Assembly (NCBI RefSeq): GCF_027942865.1
Contig: NC_134526.1
Span: 1,689,001 to 1,753,000 of the forward strand
Length of the DNA stretch: 64,000 nt
Reading direction: 5' to 3'
Source: Odontesthes bonariensis
Taxonomy: Eukaryota > Chordata > Actinopteri > Atheriniformes > Atherinopsidae
In this document: positions 30,235-41,758 of the stretch, piece after piece
Numbering within the stretch: the stretch's first letter is position 1
Layout: every line of letters begins with the position of its first letter
Made by a program: the position numbers and the translations under genes
The notes under the pieces: generated by a model
The model's input: only the letters and a program-made list of their open reading frames with translations
What the model was told of the DNA's origin: nothing
Databases searched by the model: none

Positions 30235-32443
30235 ATGCAGTTGTATGGAAGATGGTCTGTTCTAATACTGGTGATTGGTATTGCAATTATTTTGATCACT
30301 CCTGTTTTTATTTGGGAAAAGGTACAGCAAAGACAGTTTGTGATTAATCTGAGTAACTATCCCAATAATACTCATCAGCTGACTCGAAGAGAGATTCATC
30401 ACTTCCCTGACTTCATGCTGATAACATCTGGTGGCAGCTGATGCATCAAACGGCGAGGAAAATAAGAAATGACAGTTGCTACGTTTGTTGTTTGACTCCA
30501 CATGCTATTAATGATCAACCAGTGTTGGTACCTGTTCCTATTGATTCTGCTTATACTCTAGCTACTTTCTTTACAGACCGTCAACAGAACCAGCAGGTGG
30601 AGGTCATTTTTCCTTGGGTGAGGAATTATACCGTAAGGCAAAAAAGAAATGTTAGTAGATTCTTTATTGAGACTAATTCAACATGTGCTATTACAGGAAC
30701 TCTGTATAGATTTCGGGTTTGTAGGAATCCAATAAGAGATCCAGATATTTGTATAGCACAGGAAGAAACCACACCTTATTTCCTGGGAAAGACGGAAGGT
30801 TGTAAAACTATTATACCTGCTTCATGTGCCTTAATCAACAGAAATAAATCCAGGCCATGCTCTATCAGGACTAATCCTTATACCATTTCAGGATCTTCAG
30901 TCCCAGTTCCCTATGTGTTAACTCTTAATCTTACAGCTTTACCGGATGGAAGTAAATTGTATGGTTATGCAGGTAAATTAATCCCAGTCTTTATTATTAT
31001 TTATCCTAGTAGAGATGGGTACTCGTGTCCTAAGAACATGGTTTGGATGTGTGGAAATAGATCATATTTGTATCTGCCTGCTGACTGGTCTGGAGTATGT
31101 TATTTAGCTCATTTACTCCCTACTGTCACTACTTATGATTCAATCACACCATCATTAGAAAGGAAGACGATGCTTAAACGGCAAAGGAGAGCTAGGATTC
31201 CACACTGGAAAGGGATTTTGGGGACACTCATTCCTAGTTTTGGTGTAACTGAGGAAGGTTTCACTTTGCTGACTAAGGAACAGCAGCAGGGCAACGTAGC
31301 TTTAAATGTGGTCATTGCAATCACTGCCCTACTATAGTTCAAGGTAAAACTTTCGAAGATACACATAGTCAAAGAACATATGAGATACAGCATTTTATTA
31401 ATTGTAAAACAACATTTGTGATTTATAAACTGGAATGTCCCCTCTGTAATGTTTTTTACATCAGCAGAACCAAACGCAGGTTACAAGATAGAGTCTCAGA
31501 ACACAAGTATGCGATTAGAACAAAAAATGAGAACTATCCAATGGCTCGTCATTTCAAAGACCAGCACAATAGTAACCCTGCTATTTTAAAAGCTATAGGT
31601 ATTGATCATATACCACAAACAATGAGAGGAGGCGATAGATTAAAACAATTAAACCAGCGAGAGAGCTACTGGATCTTCAAATTAAAAGCTACTTTATATC
31701 CGGGTTTAAATGATGATTTAGAATATTGTCATTTTCTGTAAGCACAAATGTTTACTTTTATATGTGTATTACATGTTTGTTTTTTGATGTTCTTTGATGT
31801 TATCTAATACTTTGTTATATTTGTAGAGACTGCAGAATGAGGCCCCCTGCTGACCACCATTGATATCTCTGTTTGTTTTTCTGTTTTTTGTGGATTACCT
31901 TTGTTAACAAGTGGTTTGCCATTGGCTAATTGGTCCCAACAACACACCTGAGAACACTAATGGAATGGATGTAGGCTTCATGCCGAAACGCGTCGAAGTG
32001 TTTTTAATCATGTTTTGCCCATAAAATAAAGGCATTTTAACTATTAAGAAGATGAGTGCCTTGGTATTCTACAACTTTTGGAATGTTGTACTTTTGTTCC
32101 TGATGTGTCTAATAACATGACTAACATCCATGATAAATTACAGGAGTTGCTGACGACTCAACAGAAAGAAAATATGGGTTCCTCTTGGGATCCTTGGTTT
32201 TGGTTTATTACTAGAGGTGGGACCTCCTGGTTAATAAAGATTGGAGTAATTATTTTCTTTTTCTTTTTGATTTTGCTGTTTCTTTCGTGTTGCATTATTC
32301 CGATGGTTAAAGCTATGGTAATGAGACTGATTAATGTTTCCATGCTGAAAGTTGATACGGATGTAAACTTGATTTCTGTTTGTGATGATTCTGCATCTGA
32401 GAGAACGGACTGCATGGATGAGGATGGGTTTTATGTGGCCTGA
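30235..32443 (+). pseudogene. env: Retroviral env remnant (SU and TM)
   Basis: A start with an N-terminal hydrophobic stretch (SVLILVIGIAIILITPVFI) is followed by a frame break near 30440. A long surface-like region (30441-31337) has many N-X-S/T sites and ends with a furin-type KRQRRAR site and a hydrophobic segment. The frame is then interrupted by a Penelope-like insertion at about 31338-32070. The remainder (32078-32443) holds an ECCTF motif, a transmembrane helix (LIKIGVIIFFFFLILLFLS) and a cytoplasmic tail. It is gamma-type in style. Broken at two or more places; no functional glycoprotein is expected. Confidence 0.8.
31338..32070 (+). mobile_element. Penelope-like element fragment with GIY-YIG-type nuclease end
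   Basis: The frame at 31418-31741 encodes YKLECPLCNVFYISRTKRR, then DRVSEHKYAIR, the pattern of the GIY-YIG endonuclease at the C-terminus of Penelope-like reverse transcriptases. GGCTTCATGCCGAAACGCGT (about 31974-31993) and a polyadenylation signal follow, features I associate with fish Penelope 3' ends. It splits the env remnant. RT is absent, so it is 5'-truncated. Confidence 0.7.
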
Positions 32444-32739
32444 AGATGCTATAATGATGTAATAACTCTAAACTGTTTGGGGAGTTAGGACTGATGTTTA
32501 GCATTCTTTTGGTATATATGAAGTTAGAAATATTCTTTAACATTACTGTTCTCATTATTTCAGCTTTATTTTGTTAGTAATCTGAAGGACATTAGGTCCG
32601 GGAAAGCAAAACATGAAAACAACACATGTATTTGTATATATATATTTTTTAGTTTTCATTTTAATCCTTGTGGTTTAGGACGAGGGTTTTGTAGAATTTT
32701 ATTTTATTTTGTGATTATTTTGTAATCAGAAGAAAGGAC

Positions 32740-33173
32740 TGAGATGGAAAAATTCTTATGTTGACTTCCCTCTGACCCATTCACCCTGTGACCCTTTTGT
32801 TTGGTCATTGAGGGAAAGCAGATTTTTAATCCATCAGGGGGAGGTTTATGGTTGACACTTTCTGGGGAGGTTAGCTCAAGGGAGTAATAAAGGGGCACCT
32901 CGTAAACTGTGTTATCTCAGATTCAGAACAGAGAAAAGGGGACAATTCATTCTTTGAAGATAGCAGCCCCCCCCCCCCCCCGATTGGAGTATAAAAGGAA
33001 TGTGTGTGATTCTCCTCTTCTCTCTTTTTCCTGACATTTTGCAGACAGGAGACTGTTCAAACGCTATTTGCCTTTGAATAAAATATAAAGAAAGACAAAA
33101 TCTGGATTTTCTCTTATTATTATTATGAGTAGTCTTCTTACCCACTTTGATAAAAAAAAAAAAATCCACTTCA
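32740..33173 (+). repeat. 3' LTR of the endogenous retrovirus
   Basis: It begins TGAGATGGAAAAATTC after a purine tract CAGAAGAAAGG (polypurine-tract-like). It has a poly-C run at 32969-32982, TATA-like GTATAAAAGG, AATAAAATATAAA and the same CTTACCCACTTTGAT end. It lacks the LINE insert of the 5' LTR, so that insert came after integration. Confidence 0.75.
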
Positions 33174-33790
33174 TTAGACACTGCCTTACTTGGACATCTT
33201 GGTAAGAATAAACAAAAATAACTTTAACTTTAGCCTGTTTCTTGTTTATTGTAACTGCCAAGAACAGGAAAGCCGGAGCTAACGTAAAATAAAACATATT
33301 TTCTGGCTTTCTGGCTGAGTAGCCAATGAGTGCCCTTTATATTGAATTATACCGATACATAGGTTACTCTACATTTCAGTCAAGATATCAACCAAGAAAA
33401 TGCCAAGATTAATAGTTAAAATACAATTACTGGTTTATTAGTTGGTAATCTCCCTTCGGGGATCAATGAGTCAAACGAGTACTCGCTTTCTCATTGGCCA
33501 CCGTCACATCTGAGATACAATTTATAAAAATTATACATTTTCATCAATAAAGTGAAGTTTTTAGATAAATAATTACACATTTTATCAAAAAGTCTAAAAT
33601 CATTAAAAAGTCTAAATGTTCAGATACTAAATAAAATTTAATGTAAAACAGAAAATATCAAAATGAGTTTTGAAAATATTTATAATAAAAAATTCAATAT
33701 TTCAAATACAAAGTCAAACATTGTGAGACTGAATTTTAGAAATAATGATGTAAAATTTTGTAAAAATGTCTGAGATGAGAAATCAATAGA
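33174..33790. other. AT-rich flank downstream of gene B
   Basis: No gene seen. About 33640-33790 is diverged sequence homologous to the 3' flanks of genes A and C (TGAAAATATTTAT, AAATGTCTGAGATG). Its canonical AATAAA is lost, though AATAAA-like strings occur nearby. The rest (33174-33640) is unplaced. Confidence 0.5.
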
Positions 33791-33794
33791 CACA

Positions 33795-34003
33795 TTCGGA
33801 TAGAGAAGTTCTAAGAACGCAGTTCTAAGACCATCTGCGACAGCGACGTGTTACTTTAGCGCCACATTCAACAACAAAACAGAACAAAACAAAACCTGCG
33901 AAAAGTAAGGAGAGAAGAATAAAACACCACCAAGAAGCTAACATGGAGAGCGGGGCGGCCACCGTGTTCATGATCTGCATGATGGTGATATTAATCAGTC
34001 TAT
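33795..34003. repeat. About 210-bp insertion in the gene B 3' region
   Basis: Flanks read AAATCAATA before and AATCAGTCTATAATGG after; genes A and C run straight through (AAATCAATAATTCAGTC). The inserted sequence contains CAACAACAAAACAGAACAAA and a 63-codon minus frame with a hydrophobic stretch but no known domain. Type unresolved. Confidence 0.45.
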
Positions 34004-34469
34004 AATGGCACATCATCAGGATGAACCCCGGCTGCTCACCAGACTTCTGCTCATTGCAGCAGAATCAGTGAAGATCTGTCAGCAGGTTGGAATTCATCTG
34101 GGCTGATGGCAGCTCAGTGATTCCTCTCTGATGTCACAGTTTGTCACATGTGCAGCAAACTAACTGCAGCTGACATCAACTGAATGGGCTCAGCTGAAGT
34201 GAGCTGTGGAGAAACACAACCTGCTGATACTCAGTGTGAAGCTTTGACTGGAAACACACAGAAAAACAACATCCTGGAAGAATGGCAGCTTCCATCTTTA
34301 AAGGACCGGAAGAGGAAGAAGTTTCCAAGGAATCATTTAGAAGAGTTTCAAACAGAAACTGACTGAGTCCATGAGTCTGAAAAGGTGTTTCTGAGTGAAA
34401 GAGACAGACATGAACAGACTGAACTATCTGTTCAGCAGGGATTCTCTGACAGGAGGACACTCTGTATAC

Positions 34470-35047
34470 TCAGCACAGAGAAAACCAGGAACCAGGTGAA
34501 CTGAACCCAAACCCAGGATGCAGAGGTTCTTCAGTGAATGTGATGCTGAAGGTGTGGAGGTGGATCAGTGTGTCAGAGGAGACTCTGTAGAAGGACAGAG
34601 TGCCAGCAGGACGGTCCACATACACTGCTGCTCTGTTACCGACGGAGGAGGAGGAGGAGGAGGAGGAGGAGGAGGAGGAGGAGGAGGAGGAGGAGGAGGA
34701 GGAGGAGGAGGATGTTTCTCTGTTATTGTGCCTCACAAAGTAACCAAACTGATCAGAGCACCTCAGACTCCAGGACTGATCATTGCTTCCAAACACACAC
34801 TCTCTGTCTCCTCTCCTGCTGATTCTTCTGTAACTGACTGATATATAAACTCTTCCTCTCCACTCGACCTCCCAGTAACAGCGACCAGTCAGAACATTTC
34901 TACACAGCAGCTGAGGCCAGACATCAAACCTGTCTGGATGATCAGGATATGACTGAACCTCCTCCACACGTGTCACCTTCCTGTTGTTGTCAGACAGTTT
35001 CAGTTTCCTGTTCACTGTGTTTGTGTCGATTGTGAGTCGGCAGGAAT
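34470..35047 (-). CDS. nlrc3-like: Gene B B30.2/SPRY exon with 23-serine run
   Basis: A 578-bp terminal exon, 51 bp longer than gene A's, all accounted for by TCC codons: (GGA)23 on the + strand at 34644-34712 gives 23 serines between NNRET and VGNRAAVY. The rest is a regular PRY-SPRY domain ([35 protein letters not shown]). The run falls in a loop between strands by comparison with the gene A sequence, so the fold could tolerate it. Confidence 0.9.
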
Positions 35048-38000
35048 CTGATGGAGAGAACAAACACAGTTCAGCTGCAGTTATTGATCTATCATCTGTT
35101 CACTTTGATCAATGAGTGATGTGACAGTGTGAAGATGGCTGGATGTCATGAATCAGATGAAGAACACACTCACACTTCCTCAGCCCTGGTGTCAGCCATC
35201 GTTCTCCAGCAGGCTCCACCCTGAAAGGAGGAGGGGGGTCAGAGCAGCACCGTCTCTTTCAGCATCAAACATGGACATTACATGGCTCTCACACACACAC
35301 TGTTCTACACTGAGAGAGATGCTGACTGCTCATGAGGACTTCTCACAGCCCCACTTCAGAAACACAGAAATGTCCCTTTAACTGGATGAATAAAGTCTCT
35401 GAATCTGCTGAATATGTTTCCTTACAGGCTGAGCATTAACCAGCAGATGGTTGCTGGTATGTATGTTTTCTTTGGGGCCCATTTATCTGAGGAATGACAC
35501 GATAAACCTCCATCATTCTGACAGATCCACGCTGTTTTAAGGGGACACCGGCTAATGCTGGCAGACATTTCCTCCTCCTCCTCACAGAGGTTTGCTCCTC
35601 CCTCGCTGCTCGGCATCACTTCTAACCAGCTGATGAGCCGGTTAGAAGGGAAATGATTAAAGCAGCAGAGCTCTCCATACCTGAGAGTGTCCAGCCTCCA
35701 CTGTGGATCCTCCAGTCCAGCTGAGAGCTGCTTCACTGCTGAGTCTCCTGGATGGTTGTAGCTCAGGTCCAGCTCTCTCAGATGGGAGGGGTTGGAGGTC
35801 AGAGCTGAGACCAGAGAAGCACAGCCTTCCTCTGTGATCAGACAGCCTGACAGGCTGCAGGAAACAACACAAATGGCAGAAACTGAGAGAAAAGACTCCA
35901 ACAGCAGACACCATCCTGAACAGGTCAGCTGTCCATCCATGACTGTAAAGCAGAATTAAAATGATCAGCAGCTGAACAGTTGAATGAATCCTGACCTGAG
36001 AGCTTCCAGGTTACAGTTTGGACTCTGCAGTCCAACAGACAGCTGCTTCAGCCCTGAATCCTGCAGGTTGTTGTTACTCAGGTCCAGTTCTGTCAGGCTG
36101 GAGGACTGGGAGCTGAGAGCTGAGGACAGAGCTGCACAGCTTCTCTCTGAGAGGTTACAGCCGCTCAGTCTGAGGAGGGAATAACAGGAAGAGAATTAAG
36201 TTATGTAGTTATTCATTATTCAAGTTAAAGATATTTGAATGAATAATTAATGATTACATTAATCCTAATTATTTGGTGCCAATGCCAAAGGCATTAGACA
36301 CATATTACTCTTGTGTATATATAATATTATTTTTCCGTTTCCGCCCTATATTTTGACGGCTAACCAGTCTAGCACCGATGGTCCGACCGGCATAAAAAGC
36401 ACACCGCTGCGCAACGACCTCGATCGGTGTGCTATTACGTTTGGCTCTCATTAGTCGAAAGGAATTCCGGCAAAATGGGAAAAAGTGGGAAAATTGTGGA
36501 TGGGAATATGCATTGAAAATGAAAAAAATAGGGTAGTTTTTGGCAGTTTGCGCAGACCTCATTCAAAGTTTATATGACAGGAGACTCTCGGCTTTAACTG
36601 AACTAAAGGTTTTTTTGATACATCATACAGCTTTAACACAACGGCAGTTTACGTTTTAGGAAGACTACATCTCAGCTGAGGTGTCTCTCCCAATCAAATC
36701 CCCACTCTTATTTCGATACTGCACCAATTCCTCGAACAAATGTCTCTCATGTCCAAAATATCTGTCTGATCTGGACAAATTTTACTTCAAAACGTAGGCA
36801 TTTTTGTCCTTTTTCACCCAAAGTCACACTCATTGAGCTCTGCCACACAGATTTTTTACAAATTGCCTCTGAGCCCAGAGGTCGCCTCTCCATTTCTATT
36901 ATAAAGACATAAAATTCAGGTTAAAAATTATTTTTAAACTGTCATAAAAAACGAGCCACACATAGTAGCCAAATGAAAATTACACCGCTGGCTTCTGACG
37001 GTTCAAGAATTAATTGGATAAAACTTTTACTTTTTGAACAGCGACCGTTTGTTTGAGACTGTCGAGTGCAGTCAAAATTATAGTGCGATTTTAAGAGGCC
37101 ATAGTGAGCGTACATGTCAGTGACACAGACGAGCCGCACCTGTTCCTGTTACCGGGGCAACGCCTTGTTAGCCTGCTCCTGTTACCGGGGCAACGCCTTG
37201 TTAGCCTGCTCTGTTCTCAGACTGCTTATGAGGGCAGAGCCAAGATGGCTGCCCTGTTATAACAGCTTCATGTTATAAATCTGATCTGCTTTTCATCTTT
37301 AAACTGATAGTGAGGGGAAGTTTGAAAATACCCACAATGCAATGGGAAAATGCATTGAAAAGCACTTACCGAGGCCATTTTGAGCAATAAAATCTTTATT
37401 TTAAACAGGACCTTGATAAAAATGATATTACTGTCTTCATCAGACCTATCTTAGGACAAGACTATCGATGGAAAAATCAATTGAAAAGCACTTAACGAGC
37501 CAAAAATGCCAAAAACTGCCCTATTTTTGAGGCCTCATAACTCAGCCATACGACATCACAGAGACCTCATTCAAAGTTTATATGTGACAGGAGACTCTCA
37601 TCTGAAATTAAGGGTTTGTTGCTAAGGCGGGCCGTAGATTGGCACCCATCAAAATTTCTTCAGAAATTTTCTAGTTATATATTAAAGTGTTGCCACATTC
37701 TTGCAGCGTGTTTCTTTCCTCTTGATGTAAACTGATCTGATGGAACAGTTTGCTGTGAATCTGTGTTTTCTACAAACTGAAATTATCTGAGACATAACTC
37801 AGTTATTTTCTCTCCTTTTAACAAGTAAACAGAGCATTTAAAACATATTTATCTCTATAATTACACAGCTTTGTTGGAGGCTTTGACCACTGGCAGCAGC
37901 CTCAGAAGAACCTCCTCTGAAGCAGAGTATTTCTTCAGCTCAAACACATCCAGATGTTGTCCTGATGACAGTAAGATGAAGCCCAGAGCTGACCACTGAG

Positions 38001-41000
38001 TGGGAGACAGTTTATCTGTGGAGAGACTTCCTGAACTCAGGGCCTGTTGGATCTCCTCCACCAGAGAACGATCATTCAGTTCATTCAGACAGTGGAACAG
38101 ATTGATGCTTCTCTCTGCAGACAGATCCTCACTGATCTTCTTCTTGATGTAATCAACTGTTTCCTGATTGGTGTGTGAGCTACTTCCTGTCTGTGTCAGC
38201 AGGCCTCGTAGGAGCCTCTGATTGGTCTGCAGGGAAAGACCCAGGAGGAAGCGGAGGAACAGGTCCAGGTGTCCATTTGGACTCTCTAAGGCCCTGTTCA
38301 CAGAACTCTGATGGAGATTTTTTAGTTTTTTGTGTTCTTCCATGATCATAAGACACTGTTTTAATTGTTGAATAGCATCTTTTAAATCATCTGTTGGTTT
38401 TTCTTTCTGCTGATTGACACCAGATCTAAAACCGAACATAGAACTAAAAAACGGTAAAGAAAAAGATCTTTGTGTCCTTGCAATTGGAGCTTCAGCACTT
38501 ATTTCTGTTTTACTTTCAGACTCCTCAGACTTTGATTGTTCTCCCATCAGGTTGAGTCCAGAGTTGCTGAAGGTCAGATGCACATGAAGAGCAGCCAGAA
38601 ACTCCTGAACACTCAGATGGATGAAGCAGAACACCTTCTCCTGGTCCAGCCCTCTCTCCTCTCTAAAGATCTGTGTGAACACTCCTGAGTACACTGAGGC
38701 TGCTGACATATCGATGCCACACTCTGTCAGGTCTGATTCATAGAAGATCAGGTTTCCTTTCTGCAGCTGCTCAAAAGCCAGTTTTCCCAGAGACTCAATC
38801 ATCTTCCTGCTCTCTGGACTCCAGTGTGGATCTGTCTCAGCTCCTCCATCATACTTGAGCTTCTTCACTTTGGCCTGAACCACCAGGAAGTGGATGTACA
38901 TGTCAGTCAGGGTGCTGGGCAGCTCTGCTCCCTCTCTGGTGTCCAACACATCCTCCAGAACTGCAGCAGTGATCCAGCAGAAGACCGGGATGTGGCACAT
39001 GATGTGGAGGCTTCGGGATGTCTGGATGTGGGAGATGATCCTGCTGGCCTGCTCCTCATCTCTGAACCTCTTCCTGAAGTACTCCTCCTTCTGTGGGTCA
39101 GTGAACCCTCTGACCTCTGTCACCATGCCGACACAGCCAGCAGGGATCTGATTGGCTGCTGCAGGTCGTGTGGTTATCCAGAGGCGAGCAGAGGGAAGCA
39201 GCTCCCCCCTGATGAGGTTAGTCAGCAGCACATCCACTGAGGTGGGCTCTGTAGCATCAGCCAGGGGCTCCTTGCTGTGGAAGTCCAGAGGAAGTCGACA
39301 CTCATCCAGACCGTCAAAGATGAACACAACCTGGAACTGTTCAAAGCTGCAGATTCCTGCTGCTTTGGTCTCAGTAAAGAAGTGATGAACAAGCTCCACC
39401 AAGCTGAACTTTCTCTCTCTCAGCACATTCAGCTCTCTGAAAGTGAATGGAAACATGAAGTGGATGTCCTGGTTGGCTTTGCCTTCAGCCCAGTCCAGAG
39501 TGAACTTCTGTGTTAAGACTGTTTTCCCAATGCCAGCCACTCCCTTTGTCATCACTGTTCTGATTGGTTCATCTCTTCCAGGTGGGCCTTTAAAGATGTC
39601 TTCTTGTCTGATGGATGTTTCTGCTCTGCCTGCTTTCCTGGATGCTGCTTCAATCTGTCTGACCTCATGTTCATCATTGACCTCTCCGCTCCCTCCCTCT
39701 GTGATGTAGAGCTCTGTGTAGATCTGATTCAGAAGGGTTGGCTTTCCTGCTTTAGGAATCCCCTCAAACACACACTGGAACTTCTTCTTCAGAGCACATT
39801 TAACTTTACGTCCACAAAGTTCTGAATGAAGACAAGAAATAACATCAGTAAACAGACATTTCAACCCTGTACAGAATGAGTATCTGAACATCTGCTGTTC
39901 TGTGTGCTGAGACATCAGTAAATGTGTCATTTATCCAGCAGGTTAAACCTTTAGAGGAATCCTCTTACTGCTCTGCAGACGGTCAGCCAGCTCCTCCTGC
40001 TTCATTCTCCTCAGGAAGTGAACTGTGATCTTCACTAATGCCTCTCTGCTGCTCCTCTGCTCTTCATCCTCACCCTCCCTCTGACTCTCTAAGCATTCTG
40101 GGTCATCTGGACTCAGAGCCTTCTGCATCTTCTTCAGCTCCTCCTTCACAAAAGTGAGCATGTTGTCCTCCAGCAGCTGGAACAGAAAACTATATGAATG
40201 AGCCGATCAGACTGAAACCATGGAGCCAAACATCAGATCCATGTTGGACACACTGACAACCCACTGGTCTACAGAGTGCAGCATGGAGATGGCTGTGAGC
40301 AGAACAGATGGGAAAGTAGTTGTTGTACATGTACAGACCATAAATATGGAGTCCAGCTGTGTTTGGTGCTGCTGGGCAGACGGACCACTGGGACCCTCTG
40401 AGCTCTGCTGGTCCACTCTGTGGAGGAATCATGAAGAATGAGCTCACATTGTGTCTGTCCACACAGAGAGCAACACAAGCTGAAGCTCCATGAAGGGATG
40501 TGTGGATGTGAGCAGTGAACGCAGCCATAAAGCAGCTGATTAACTCTGAAGCTGCACATCATCAGCATCTGTGTTCCAGAAGATAAGAGCTCAGTGTGTT
40601 TCTAACAGTGGGAGGAAGCTGAGGTCAGATGAAGCAGTGTGAGGAGGAACAGAACTGTGTGAACAGACAAAAGATTTGTTTCTTTGTGAGGAGTCCAGCT
40701 GACGTGTTGGTTGGATCGTAGCTGTAGTTTCTAAAATACAACAGAAACTTCAGTCTGGAATTAGTTCATTGGTTTCCAAACTTATTGAACAGAAACGAGT
40801 CCAAAGAAATGATTTCAGAGTCTTCACTGACCAACTTCTTTGTATTTAGAAAACAGAACCAAATGTAGAACCTGATGCAGCAACACTCAGTAAAAGTTGT
40901 TCTGGAGTCACGGAAAGACAGAAAGTTTACAGAATCTACAGGAACAGCGTTCTGGAAGCTTCTCCAACCAGCAGGTTACCTGCTGACAGGTGAGGGTGTC

Positions 41001-41715
41001 AGGATTGGGTATAACAGCAGCATCCACCAAAGGTTCGGTCTCTCCAACAAGGATAATAATAATAATAATAATAAAAAATCAAATTTGTAACACACTTTTC
41101 ATTAGCAAAAATCTCAAAGGATGGGTCAGGGCTCACCGCCTTGGGCCAAACTCCATCAGAGAATCATCAATAAGTTCAGCAAATATTTCTCAGAGTAAGA
41201 TTGTAAAGAACTTTGGTCTTTCAGCATCAAAATGTTAATTTTACCCCCTAAAAGAGACCTATATTAGCATCCATTCTTTCCACTTTGACAGTTTGACATG
41301 TGAACATGAAATGGATGTGAATCAGAGCTCACATTAAACACAAGTTGGAATAAGAACTGTTCAAACTGACTCTGGTACATTTTACAGTGTTACACCATTT
41401 ACACACAGCTCACCTCTGAGACCGGGAACGTTGGTCTGCTTTAAAGTTAATATAACGATCATTTGACCCGTCGCTCTGCATGGACACACAGCTGGGTTCA
41501 GGTTCAGGTTCAGGTTCAGGTTCAGGTTCAGGTTCAGGTTCAGGTGCAGATCCAGGTTGGTTCCTGTGAATAAAGGTGGTTTGGTGATGTGAGCGCTGAG
41601 CTCTGACATGGAGAAGAGTCATGGACAGTTAGAGATGGTCACCTCACCTCTGAGCTTTGCTCCGACTCTCATGTTCCCCACACAGAGAGGTTTTAGTGTC
41701 CTCACACTGATCCAT
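34470..41715 (-). CDS. nlrc3-like: Gene B: complete NLRC3-like receptor (FISNA-NACHT-LRR-B30.2), about 1144 aa
   Basis: Coding exons in order: 41715-41648, 41563-41414, 40417-40339, 40176-39969, 39821-37865, 36169-35996, 35854-35681, 35220-35174 and 35047-34470. Their sum is 3435 bp, in frame. The start exon encodes [19 protein letters not shown], the usual fish NLR-C opening. Exon 2 has a PSCVSM module preceded by eight Glu-Pro pairs. Domains: N-terminal modules 1-99, linker 100-168, FISNA-NACHT about 169-640 (Walker A about 261), variable linker to 820, LRRs 821-936, B30.2 953-1144 with a 23-serine run. All junctions are AG/GT, but the donor after the NACHT exon is GTAATT rather than GTGAGT. 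A probable 5' UTR exon lies at about 44263. Cytosolic innate immune receptor by family; ligand unknown. Confidence 0.9.
36263..37674 (+). mobile_element. Helitron-like element in gene B intron (1412 bp)
   Basis: It begins A|TCCTAATTATTTGGTGCCAA and ends with the AAATTTCTTCAGAAATTT hairpin plus TCTAG|T. Same position and family as 13461-15341 in A and 60390-60820 in C. The body includes an internally duplicated CCTGTTACCGGGGCAACGCC segment at about 37140-37205 and no ORF of interest. Confidence 0.6.
37865..39821 (-). CDS. nlrc3-like: Gene B FISNA-NACHT exon
   Basis: A 1957-bp exon: FISNA ([15 protein letters not shown]), NACHT with GVAGIGKT (39544-39521), [23 protein letters not shown] and [18 protein letters not shown]-type linker follows (TEISAE...[16 protein letters not shown]) with a segment absent from gene A, then a single [18 protein letters not shown]. 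The exon leaves through donor GTAATT (37864 downward). Read through, the frame stops immediately (GTG TAA), giving a protein without LRR and B30.2. Confidence 0.92.
41414..41563 (-). CDS. nlrc3-like: Gene B exon 2: N-terminal module with Glu-Pro repeat
   Basis: A 150-bp exon from acceptor TTTATTCACAG to donor GTGAGC. It contains eight CTGAAC-phase hexamers (41494-41543) encoding Glu-Pro pairs before [11 protein letters not shown] and an [11 protein letters not shown] end. It is the only N-terminal module in gene B, against three in gene A. The hexamer keeps frame at any copy number, so length can vary between alleles. Confidence 0.82.
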
Positions 41716-41758
41716 GCTGCTGAACTCACATCAGCTCACACACACTTTCTACCTTCAT
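41648..41758 (-). CDS. nlrc3-like: Gene B exon 1 (start codon 41715) with short upstream ORF
   Basis: Acceptor TTTCCTCTGCAG|ATG at 41759. Translation starts at 41715 (CAGCATGG context) with [19 protein letters not shown] and exits in phase 2 at donor GTGAGG. The 43-bp leader opens with an ATG at 41758 that gives a ten-codon upstream ORF (MKVESVCELM) ending before the main start. Upstream ORFs of this kind often lower translation; that is inference here. Confidence 0.75.

Larger units (their letters stand above)
24111..33173 (+). mobile_element. Defective endogenous retrovirus (gamma/epsilon-like), two LTRs
   Basis: Related LTRs at about 24111-24905 and 32740-33173 bracket gag, protease, integrase and env remnants in canonical order. 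One CCHC knuckle, the protease-to-pol junction and a furin-cleaved env with a C-C motif in TM suggest a class I relative. The sequence between protease and integrase is too short to hold RT and RNase H. Four other elements have inserted into it, and gag holds a host-derived block. The LTRs differ by many substitutions and indels, so it is old. Boundaries of the LTRs are approximate. Confidence 0.85.

Noticed and set aside
33825..34016. 63-codon minus-strand frame with a hydrophobic segment as a small membrane protein gene
   Set aside because: It lies mostly inside a 210-bp insertion absent from the other two units and has no homology or promoter evidence.
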